From: Candidatus Omnitrophota bacterium
GTDB taxonomy: Bacteria; Omnitrophota; Gorgyraeia; 2-02-FULL-51-18
DNA: 5,438 nucleotides
Direction: 5' to 3'
Assembly: GCA_023247935.1 (NCBI GenBank)
Contig: JAHFFM010000135.1
Span: 1 to 5,438 of the forward strand
The notes under the pieces were generated by a model, which worked only from the letters and a program-made list of their open reading frames with translations, ran no database searches and was not told the origin of the DNA. How positions within the stretch are numbered: the stretch's first letter is position 1; each line of letters opens with the position of its first letter. Shown here piece after piece: positions 1 to 5,438 of this stretch. Both the position numbers and the translations under genes were made by a program.

Positions 1-295
1 CCAGCACAAAAACCTCATCCCCTTTCTTGAATTTGGACATTTTATCGGTGCCTTTGCCCACCACATGGTACAAAATCGAAAATTCAGCGGAGCTGGCCGT
101 TAAAAAACTGAAAGGCCTGGGAAGAAACGGGTCCATCGTGTTGGCTCCGCACTCTATTTGCACGAATTGGCCGGGTTTGGCCGCCTTTGAAATATTTTTT
201 GAACGGAACCTTAAAACAAAATGATTGGGCGCGATTAATTTATTTTCAAGAACTTTGCATATTTCCCGAACGATAGGTGTGTAGGGGCGACTCAC
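1..295 (-). CDS. pyrK: Dihydroorotate dehydrogenase electron-transfer subunit (N-terminal part; 3' end beyond the left window edge)
   Basis: FAD/[2Fe-2S] reductase subunit that passes electrons from PyrD to NAD+ in class 1B dihydroorotate dehydrogenase. Ninety-eight codons are visible, covering most of the FAD-binding beta-barrel. Seen: KVLENKLIAPNHFVLRF (first strands, 14-30), KPGQFVQIECG (40-50), the flavin motif DPFLPRPFSF with Arg60-Pro-Phe-Ser63, and the phosphate-binding stretch LYHVVGKGTDKMS (75-87). The NAD domain and the iron-sulfur cysteines lie outside. No ATG or TTG occurs in frame between the upstream in-frame stop (346-344) and the conserved fold. The only usable start is GTG at 295-293, which overlaps the carB stop as GTGA and has AGGGG seven bases upstream. 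This start lies in the palindrome, so the first residues (SRPY) come from repeat sequence, and the N-terminus is about seven residues longer than that of the B. subtilis protein. The family call is firm on the RPFS and GKGT motifs plus the carB context; the exact start is inferred. PyrD would be expected next. Confidence 0.88.
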   Translation of the reverse strand, partial: MSRPYTPIVREICKVLENKLIAPNHFVLRFRSKNISKAAKPGQFVQIECGANTMDPFLPRPFSFLTASSAEFSILYHVVGKGTDKMSKFKKGDEVFVL

Positions 296-310
296 CGAGT
301 CGCCCCTACA
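280..310. repeat. Perfect palindrome (14-bp stem, 3-nt loop) at the carB/pyrK junction
   Basis: TGTAGGGGCGACTC at 280-293 is the exact reverse complement of GAGTCGCCCCTACA at 297-310, with ACC between (GGT in the sense strand). Pairing stops abruptly on both sides. On the minus strand it encodes CarB residues Val1077 to Arg1081 and the TGA stop, and the loop supplies the GTG that best starts pyrK. The TAGGGGCGA core resembles small palindromic interspersed repeats found in many bacterial genomes (recalled, not searched). There is no T-run on either side, so it is not a typical intrinsic terminator. It may act as an mRNA stabiliser or a translation-coupling hairpin, or simply be a repeat insertion. 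Confidence 0.9.
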
Positions 311-3300
311 TGAAAAACCCCCGGCACTTTGAACTTCAGGCGTTCATGATAATTTTGAAGCGAGCAAGCAGTCACTTTCTTTTCTTTCATGGCGCGAATC
401 CCGCTCACGGACGCGACGGCGCCTTCCATAGTCGTCACGCAGGGAACTCCTCTGGCCACGGCCGCGGAACGGATGCGAATTTCATCCTGTCTTGGTTTTT
501 CACCGCTGGGAGTATTGATAATCAAATCTAATTTGGATTCCTGAATCAAATCCAGCGCGTTAGGACTCCCCTCTTTAATTTTCTTCAAAATATCCGCGGG
601 AATCTTTTGAGCCGCCAACACTTTCGCCGTGCCTTCCGTGGCCACCAGATGAAATTTCATTTCATGGAGCGCCCTGGCGATCAAAGTGATAGCTTCTTTG
701 TCGCGGTCTTTGACGCTGATAAACACCGTGCCCTTGAACGGCAACGTGGAACTGGCTGCGATCTGCGCTTTGGCGAAAGCCAAACCAAAATCATCGTCCA
801 TTCCCATTACTTCTCCCGTGGATTTCATTTCAGGCCCCAGAAGAATGTCCACGCCGCGGAAACGGACAAAAGGAAGCACCACTTCTTTCACGGAATAATA
901 ATTAGGCACGATTTCTTTGGTAAATTTCAAATCTTTTAATTTTTTACCGGCCATGACTTGCGAAGCGAGCTTTGCCAACGGCACGCCGATTGCTTTGGAT
1001 ACGAATGGAATGGTACGGGACGCACGCGGATTCACCTCCAAAACATACACTTCCCCATTTTTCACGGCAAATTGCACGTTCATGAGCCCGATCACGTTTA
1101 ATTCTTTCGCCAACTCTCTGGTTTGCCTTTTAATTTCATCAATAATATCCGCGGGAAGTGAATAAGGCGGCAAAGAACAGGCGCTGTCTCCGGAGTGAAT
1201 TCCCGCCTGCTCAATATGTTCCATCACGCCTCCCACCACAAACGTTTCGCCGTCAGAAATCATGTCCACATCCACTTCTTTGGCGCCTTCCAAAAATTGG
1301 TCCACCAAAATGGGACGGTCCGGCGTCACGTCGGTCATGCGTTTCATGTAATTTTCAAGCGAAAGCTCGTCATAAATAATTTCCATGGACCGCCCGCCGA
1401 GAACATACGAAGGACGGGCCAGCACCGGATAGCCGATTTTTTTGGCTTCTCTTTTTGCGTCTTCAATCGTCACGGCATTGCCGTTGACCGGCTGTCTTAA
1501 CCCTAATTTCCTTAAAAGGTCGGCGAATTTTTTTCTGTCTTCGGCGCGGTCAATGGATTCGGGACTGGTTCCGATCACTTTGACACCGGCTCTCTTAAGA
1601 GCGACAGCCAAATTCAAAGGCGTTTGCCCGCCAAATTGCACAATCACGCCTTCCGGTTTTTCTTTTTCCACAATGTTCATCACATCTTCAAAGGTCACAG
1701 GCTCAAAATAAAGCCGGTCGGAAGTGTCATAATCCGTGGAAACGGTTTCCGGATTGCAATTCACCATGATGGTTTCAAAACCGATTTCTTTGAGCGCGAA
1801 AGATGCGTGACAGCAGCAATAATCAAATTCAATTCCCTGGCCGATACGGTTGGGACCACCGCCAAGAATCATGATTTTCTTTTTCTTGCTGTCTGTTTTG
1901 ACCTCATCTTCCTGTTCGTACGTAGAATAATAATAAGGCGTAAAAGCCTCGAATTCCGCAGCGCAAGTGTCGACAAGCTTGTAAGACGGTGTCACACCTA
2001 ATTTTTTTCTCAAATCACGGATCGCGGTTTCGCTTTCGCTGAAAATCTCACCAAGCTGGATGTCCGAAAAACCAAATTCCTTGGCGCGGAGCAGCATCTC
2101 TTCTCCCGGCGCGCACACCAACGATTTCTTCATTTCATTTTCAAATTCCACAATCTGAGACAAATTATCTAAAAACCAGGGGTCAATATGCGTGATCTGG
2201 TGAAGCTTCTCCACGGACATTCCCTCGAGAAAAGCCCTCTTTAAATAGGCGAACCGCTCGGCGTTGGGTGTTTTTAAATTTTGCAGCAAATCTCCCGTGG
2301 CTTTTTTCGATTCAAATCCCGACATTTTAATTTCAAGACCGCGAAGTCCTTTTTGAAACGCTTCTTTAAACGTGCGTCCAATGGCCATTACTTCGCCCAC
2401 GGATTTCATTTGCGTGGTCAACGTTTGATCCGCCCCTGGAAATTTCTCAAACGCGAATCTCGGGATTTTCACGACACAATAATCAATGCTCGGTTCAAAA
2501 CTCGCCGGTGTTTTCTGAGTGATGTCATTCGGAATTTCATCAAGCGTATAACCCACGGCAAGCTTAGCCGCGATTTTAGCGATAGGAAATCCCGTGGCTT
2601 TTGAAGCCAGCGCGGAGGAACGCGACACGCGCGGATTCATTTCAATCACGATCATCCGGCCATTTTTCGGGTCCAATGCGAATTGAATATTCGAGCCACC
2701 CGTTTCCACACCAATTTCGCGGATACAGGCAATTGCAGCGTCCCGCATTTTCTGATACTCCACGTCAGTGAGCGTTTGCGCGGGTGCCACCGTGATGGAA
2801 TCTCCCGTGTGCACGCCCATGGGGTCAAAATTTTCAATCGAGCAGATGATCACAACGTTGTCTTTCCGGTCACGCATCACTTCCAGTTCAAACTCTTTCC
2901 ACCCGACAATCGATTCTTCGATCAAAATCTCATGGGTCATGGAAAGCTCAAGTCCGTAAGCGGCTATTCGCTTAAAATCTTCCATGTTTTCGGCAATGCC
3001 GCCGCCCGTTCCACCCAGCGTAAAACTTGGCCGGATCACCACGGGCAATTTGATCTCACCCAGCACTTTGATGGCTTCGTCCAGGGTGTGCGCGATGCCT
3101 GATTTAGGCAGGTCAAGGCCGATTTTCTGCATGGCTTTTTTGAAAAGTTCGCGATTTTCGGCTTTTTTGATGGATTCCACGTTGACGCCGATCATTTGCA
3201 CGCCGTATTTTTTGAAAATCCCGGCTTCGGCTGCGCTTACCGCAAGATTCAGGCCGGTTTGTCCTCCCAGAGTCGGAAGCACCGCGTCCGGTTTTTCGAT

Positions 3301-3537
3301 TTGAATGATTTTTTCGAGAAAATCCACCGTGATAGGTTCGATATAGGTTTGGTCCGCGGTTTGCGGGTCCGTCATGATCGTGGCGGGATTGGAATTAATC
3401 AACACCACTTCATACCCGTCTTCGCGAAGCGCTTTGCAGGCTTGAGTGCCGGAATAATCGAATTCGCAAGCCTGACCGATGACAATTGGCCCTGAACCGA
3501 TAATTAGAATTTTTTTAATGTCTGTACGTTTGGGCAT
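292..3537 (-). CDS. carB: Carbamoyl phosphate synthetase large subunit
   Basis: Makes carbamoyl phosphate from bicarbonate, ammonia and two ATP; partner of CarA. It has 1081 residues (E. coli 1073), as two homologous ATP-grasp halves. In the first half (1 to about 400, carboxyphosphate) Arg129, Arg169, Glu215, Gln285, Glu299 and Asn301 fall at the same numbers as in E. coli. Residues 400-550 are the oligomerisation domain. In the second half (553 to about 930, carbamoyl phosphate) Arg708, Glu754, Gln822, Glu834 and Asn836 are present, shifted by 7. The ornithine-site residues Glu776, Asp784, Glu885 and Leu888 are also kept. The MGS-like allosteric domain (about 935-1060) keeps the UMP/IMP-site equivalents Lys947, Thr967, Thr970, Lys986 and Asn1008, while the E. 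coli Thr1017 position is Pro1010. After the usual end (NYHERLK, 1068) there are 13 extra residues, the last five (VGATR) encoded by the palindrome at 280-310. The start is ATG 3537-3535, directly before the conserved KKILIIGSGPIVIGQ. No Shine-Dalgarno precedes it. The stop TGA at 294-292 overlaps the proposed pyrK GTG. Confidence 0.98.
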   Translation of the reverse strand: MPKRTDIKKILIIGSGPIVIGQACEFDYSGTQACKALREDGYEVVLINSNPATIMTDPQTADQTYIEPITVDFLEKIIQIEKPDAVLPTLGGQTGLNLAVSAAEAGIFKKYGVQMIGVNVESIKKAENRELFKKAMQKIGLDLPKSGIAHTLDEAIKVLGEIKLPVVIRPSFTLGGTGGGIAENMEDFKRIAAYGLELSMTHEILIEESIVGWKEFELEVMRDRKDNVVIICSIENFDPMGVHTGDSITVAPAQTLTDVEYQKMRDAAIACIREIGVETGGSNIQFALDPKNGRMIVIEMNPRVSRSSALASKATGFPIAKIAAKLAVGYTLDEIPNDITQKTPASFEPSIDYCVVKIPRFAFEKFPGADQTLTTQMKSVGEVMAIGRTFKEAFQKGLRGLEIKMSGFESKKATGDLLQNLKTPNAERFAYLKRAFLEGMSVEKLHQITHIDPWFLDNLSQIVEFENEMKKSLVCAPGEEMLLRAKEFGFSDIQLGEIFSESETAIRDLRKKLGVTPSYKLVDTCAAEFEAFTPYYYSTYEQEDEVKTDSKKKKIMILGGGPNRIGQGIEFDYCCCHASFALKEIGFETIMVNCNPETVSTDYDTSDRLYFEPVTFEDVMNIVEKEKPEGVIVQFGGQTPLNLAVALKRAGVKVIGTSPESIDRAEDRKKFADLLRKLGLRQPVNGNAVTIEDAKREAKKIGYPVLARPSYVLGGRSMEIIYDELSLENYMKRMTDVTPDRPILVDQFLEGAKEVDVDMISDGETFVVGGVMEHIEQAGIHSGDSACSLPPYSLPADIIDEIKRQTRELAKELNVIGLMNVQFAVKNGEVYVLEVNPRASRTIPFVSKAIGVPLAKLASQVMAGKKLKDLKFTKEIVPNYYSVKEVVLPFVRFRGVDILLGPEMKSTGEVMGMDDDFGLAFAKAQIAASSTLPFKGTVFISVKDRDKEAITLIARALHEMKFHLVATEGTAKVLAAQKIPADILKKIKEGSPNALDLIQESKLDLIINTPSGEKPRQDEIRIRSAAVARGVPCVTTMEGAVASVSGIRAMKEKKVTACSLQNYHERLKFKVPGVFHVGATR

Positions 3538-3547
3538 AAAATTAAAC

Positions 3548-3575
3548 GAAAAACGAAGAGCGAAAAACGAATAGC
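3548..3575 (+). repeat. Heptamer array, four units, left arm
   Basis: Read on the plus strand, four 7-bp units follow without gaps: GAAAAAC (3548-3554), GAAGAGC (3555-3561), GAAAAAC (3562-3568), GAATAGC (3569-3575). All share the pattern GAA-N-A-R-C. The array lies 11 bp upstream of the carB start codon in the transcribed direction, where it reads as a pyrimidine-rich leader. Confidence 0.85.
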
Positions 3576-3581
3576 TGTTGT

Positions 3582-3594
3582 GCCGCTTCGCGGC
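3582..3594. repeat. Mini-hairpin 1 in the core of the carA-carB element
   Basis: GCCGC-TTC-GCGGC, a perfect 5-bp GC stem with a 3-nt loop. It lies inside the 63-nt core bounded by the 18-bp arms. It resembles the second core hairpin in size and layout. Confidence 0.7.
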
Positions 3595-3605
3595 CTTTAT
3601 ACAGT

Positions 3606-3618
3606 GTCGCGCAGCGAC
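3606..3618. repeat. Mini-hairpin 2 in the core of the carA-carB element
   Basis: GTCGC-GCA-GCGAC, a perfect 5-bp stem with a 3-nt loop, 11 bp after the first mini-hairpin. With the long outer stem, the two would give a three-way-junction fold in either strand's RNA or as a DNA cruciform. Confidence 0.7.
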
Positions 3619-3624
3619 TCCATA

Positions 3625-3652
3625 GCTCTTCGCTATTCGCTATTCGTTTTTC
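3625..3652 (-). repeat. Heptamer array, four units, right arm (inverted)
   Basis: Read on the minus strand from just after the carA stop, four gapless 7-bp units follow: GAAAAAC (3652-3646), GAATAGC (3645-3639), GAATAGC (3638-3632), GAAGAGC (3631-3625). They use the same three unit types as the left array but in opposite orientation and different order, so the element is symmetric as a whole but not a simple copied palindrome. Confidence 0.85.
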
Positions 3653-3654
3653 GC

Positions 3655-4752
3655 TCATCTTGTATTCTCTTTTATCATCTCAACAAACTTATCAAAATGG
3701 TGGCTCGCGTCATGCGGGCCCGGTGCGGCTTCCGGATGATATTGCACGGAAAAAACGGGAATCTTTTTATGTTCCATCCCCTCGCAAGTGCGGTCATTCA
3801 AATTCACATGCGTCAAAACCACGCTCTTATCCGGTATCGAATCCACGTCCACGGCAAACCCATGATTTTGCGCCGTGATATGCACGCATCGGGTGGTCAA
3901 ATCCTGCACCGGTTGATTGCCGCCATGATGCCCGAATTTTAATTTAAACGTTTTTCCTCCAAACGCCTGACCCAAAATCTGATGCCCGAGACAAATTCCA
4001 AAAATCGGAAGCTCTCCAAGCAGACTTTTCACCGTGTCCACGATGTACGGAAGCGCGGCCGGGTCACCAGGCCCATTGGACAGAAAAAATCCATGCGGCT
4101 TGAAAGATAAAATTTCGTTTTTGGACGCGGTGGCCGGAACCACGCGGACATGACAGTCGCGAGCCGCCAAATTTCTCAAAATATTGTATTTGATTCCTGA
4201 ATCCACGGCCACGACGCGGTATTTTCCCGAAGAATTCCAATCATACGCGGACTTACACATCACTTCTTTGATCAAATCGCGGCCTTCAAGGCCCGGAGAC
4301 TCTTTGGCTCTTTTCACAAGATTGTCTTCATTCATGTCTTTTGTGGAAATAACGCCCTTTTTGGCGCCTTCTTCACGCAAATGCTTGGTCAAACGCCGCG
4401 TATCAATGCCTTCAATGCCGACAATGTTATTTTTCTTCAAATAAGAACCCAAATCTTCGTTCGAACGCCAATTGGAAGAAATGCGGCTGACTTCTTTCAC
4501 GATAAACCCTTCAACAAAAGGCCTGGAAGACTCCACGTCCTCTTTATTCACGCCATAATTCCCGATCAAAGGATAAGTCATGCAAACCATTTGGCCTTTA
4601 TAAGAGGGGTCTGTAAGAATTTCCTGATAGCCCATGAGACTGGTGTTAAAAACGATCTCACCAAAGGCTTCGCCTTCCGCTCCAAATGAGCGACCGCGGA
4701 AAATAAACCCGTCTTCCAGCGCTAAAATAGCTTTTTTAGATGATTTGTCCAT
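3655..4752 (-). CDS. carA: Carbamoyl phosphate synthetase small subunit, glutamine amidotransferase
   Basis: Hydrolyses glutamine and feeds ammonia through a tunnel to CarB; it works as a CarA-CarB heterodimer unit. The protein is 365 residues, normal for the family. Residues 1-150 form the CarA-specific N-terminal domain (ALEDGFIFRGRSFG, NTSLMGYQEILTDPSY, GIDTRRLTKHLR). Residues 178-365 form a class I glutamine amidotransferase with oxyanion motif LSNGPGDP (225-231 region), nucleophile elbow FGICLGHQ with Cys254, the KFGHHGGNQPV segment, NHGFAVD, and the catalytic pair in VQYHPEAAPGPHD (His339 and Glu341). The chosen start is the ATG at 4752-4750. A TTG four codons upstream (4764) is in frame but weaker, and MDKSSKKAILALEDG matches the usual short N-terminus. 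No strong Shine-Dalgarno is seen (only GGAT close to the ATG and GGCGGA further up), but the start sits inside the end of pyrC, which favours coupled translation. The stop TGA at 3657-3655 touches the inverted-repeat spacer. Confidence 0.97.
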   Translation of the reverse strand: MDKSSKKAILALEDGFIFRGRSFGAEGEAFGEIVFNTSLMGYQEILTDPSYKGQMVCMTYPLIGNYGVNKEDVESSRPFVEGFIVKEVSRISSNWRSNEDLGSYLKKNNIVGIEGIDTRRLTKHLREEGAKKGVISTKDMNEDNLVKRAKESPGLEGRDLIKEVMCKSAYDWNSSGKYRVVAVDSGIKYNILRNLAARDCHVRVVPATASKNEILSFKPHGFFLSNGPGDPAALPYIVDTVKSLLGELPIFGICLGHQILGQAFGGKTFKLKFGHHGGNQPVQDLTTRCVHITAQNHGFAVDVDSIPDKSVVLTHVNLNDRTCEGMEHKKIPVFSVQYHPEAAPGPHDASHHFDKFVEMIKENTR

Positions 4753-5438
4753 TATCCAGCACAATCCGCCCGCCGCAAATCACATGCGTGGCTTTGCCTT
4801 TCATTTGCCAACCCAAAAAAGGTGAATTTTTGGACTTGGATTCCAATTTATCTTTCTCTACGGTCCATTCCAGCTTCGGGTCAAATATCGTAATGTCCGC
4901 GTACGCCCCTTGAGACAAATGCCCTCTATCCACTTGGATAATCTTTGCCGGATTAACGGACATTTTTTCCACAAGCTGGGTGATTGTCAACACATTTTCG
5001 GAAACTAAATTCAATGTTAGCGGAAGTGAGGTCTCAAGACCGATAATTCCAAAGGGCGCCTTATCAAATTCCACGTCTTTTTCATTCTCCGTATGGGGAG
5101 CATGGTCCGTGGAAATGACATCCACCGTGCCGCCGCGAAGCGCTTGCTTAATGGCGCGCACATCACTTTCCTGGCGAAGCGGAGGATTCATCTTGGCGTA
5201 AGTGTTGTAATGGAGCACGGCTTCGTCCGTGAGATGAAAATAATGCGGACAGGTTTCAGCGGTAATTTTGGAGCCTTCCGATTTGGCCGTGCGGATCACT
5301 TCGAGTGACCGCTGGCTAGAAATATGGCAAAAATGAAGCCTGCCGCCCGTCAAATCCGCCAGCTGAATGTCACGCGCCACTTCCACGCTTTCCGCTTCAA
5401 CCGGAATCCCCGGAAGCCCGAGTTTGGTTGAAACCAAA
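4736..5438 (-). CDS. pyrC: Dihydroorotase, class I (C-terminal part; 5' end beyond the right window edge)
   Basis: Zinc amidohydrolase that cyclises N-carbamoyl-L-aspartate to L-dihydroorotate, the third step of UMP synthesis, in the cytoplasm. About 233 residues are visible, roughly the last 55% of a family member of about 430, so the N-terminal HxH metal motif and the carboxylated lysine lie outside the window. Counting from the codon at 5437, the visible family motifs are RLHFCHISS (metal His38), AETCPHY (His65), KMNPPLR (Asn84 and Arg88, substrate region), ISTDHAPHT (catalytic and metal Asp111), PFGIIGLET, and the C-terminal composite-domain signatures GAYADITIFDP and SKNSPFLGW. The codon at 5437-5435 is TTG inside the conserved fold, so it is not the start; the frame runs off the edge. 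The TAA stop at 4738-4736 lies 17 bp inside carA, suggesting translational coupling. The PFGIIGLET and SKNSPF motifs point to true PyrC rather than hydantoinase or allantoinase. Confidence 0.96.
   Translation of the reverse strand, partial: LVSTKLGLPGIPVEAESVEVARDIQLADLTGGRLHFCHISSQRSLEVIRTAKSEGSKITAETCPHYFHLTDEAVLHYNTYAKMNPPLRQESDVRAIKQALRGGTVDVISTDHAPHTENEKDVEFDKAPFGIIGLETSLPLTLNLVSENVLTITQLVEKMSVNPAKIIQVDRGHLSQGAYADITIFDPKLEWTVEKDKLESKSKNSPFLGWQMKGKATHVICGGRIVLDNGQII

Larger units (their letters stand above)
3541..3657. repeat. Composite inverted-repeat element filling the carA-carB spacer
   Basis: The gap between the carA stop and carB start is almost entirely structured repeat sequence. 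An 18-bp perfect inverted repeat, GAGCGAAAAACGAATAGC at 3558-3575 and its complement at 3639-3656, encloses a 63-nt core that carries two short hairpins. The arms belong to longer arrays of 7-bp repeats. The right arm overlaps two bases of the carA stop codon, and the left end runs nearly to the carB ATG. No reading frame or transposase is present. It looks like a non-autonomous palindromic interspersed element (REP/MITE-like). A cloverleaf-type RNA fold between the two cistrons is possible, but no function is shown. Confidence 0.85.

Noticed and set aside
258..260. ATG at 260-258 as the pyrK start
   Set aside because: It is out of frame with the conserved PyrK sequence and reaches a TGA after four codons.
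281..309. Intrinsic (Rho-independent) terminator at the end of carB
   Set aside because: The stem is strong, but no T-run follows in either direction, and pyrK starts in the loop, so termination here would cut the operon.
569..580. Run of cysteines in CarB (FDYCCCHASF, residues 571-580; this field's numbers are residues) as a possible metal site
   Set aside because: The FDYCC-HA segment is a normal conserved part of the second CarB half; E. coli has FDYCCVHA.
1195..2001. Plus-strand reading frames of about 100-125 codons (1195-1500, 1624-2001), and a similar one at 2683-3102
   Set aside because: They are antisense to well-conserved parts of carB, are rich in His/Phe/Arg as expected of antisense translation, and show no recognisable domain.
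2652..2837. Minus-strand 61-codon frame inside carB
   Set aside because: It is an out-of-frame shadow of the carB ATP-grasp region, with no own ribosome site or motif.
3541..3657. CRISPR array or tRNA-like gene in the carA-carB spacer
   Set aside because: The repeats are 7 bp, contiguous and inverted, with no spacers of CRISPR size; the cloverleaf-like fold has no acceptor CCA, anticodon arm or T-loop consensus.
4753..4764. TTG at 4764 as the carA start, adding four residues
   Set aside because: The ATG at 4752 gives the usual N-terminal length, and the added residues CWI are not part of the conserved CarA fold.
1..5438. A new defence, mobile or biosynthetic gene system
   Set aside because: All coding space is explained by four standard pyrimidine genes with intact motifs; only the repeat elements at the junctions are unexplained.

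Overview
The window is a slice of a de novo pyrimidine (UMP) biosynthesis operon, read entirely from the minus strand. In transcription order it holds the C-terminal part of dihydroorotase (pyrC, cut by the right edge), complete small and large subunits of glutamine-hydrolysing carbamoyl phosphate synthetase (carA, carB), and the N-terminal part of the dihydroorotate dehydrogenase electron-transfer subunit (pyrK, cut by the left edge). The order pyrC-carA-carB-pyrK matches the Bacillus-type pyr cluster, in which pyrB precedes pyrC and pyrD follows pyrK. Those neighbours are expected just outside the window but cannot be seen.

The genes act on one pathway. CarA releases ammonia from glutamine. 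CarB makes carbamoyl phosphate from it with bicarbonate and two ATP. Carbamoyl phosphate is joined to aspartate (by PyrB, not in the window), PyrC closes the ring to dihydroorotate, and PyrK carries electrons from the PyrD oxidation step to NAD+. PyrK implies a class 1B, NAD-linked dihydroorotate dehydrogenase. All catalytic motifs checked in CarA and CarB are intact, so these look like functional housekeeping genes.

The notable part lies in the junctions. pyrC and carA overlap by 17 bp, as expected in a compact operon. The carA-carB junction has instead been opened by a 117-bp spacer made of two inverted arrays of four 7-bp repeats (GAA-N-A-R-C type) around a core with two mini-hairpins. The carB-pyrK junction is a perfect 14-bp palindrome with a 3-nt loop. 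It encodes the last five residues and stop codon of CarB and also the only plausible start codon (GTG) of PyrK. These look like two different families of small palindromic interspersed repeats inserted on either side of carB.

The organism is bacterial with mid-range GC. Small palindromic repeats inside an otherwise compact operon would fit an uncultured Gram-negative lineage (Omnitrophota-like is only a guess); nothing in the window fixes the taxonomy. There is no RNA gene, CRISPR array, transposase or recognisable new multi-gene system here. No stretch over 300 bp lacks a gene.
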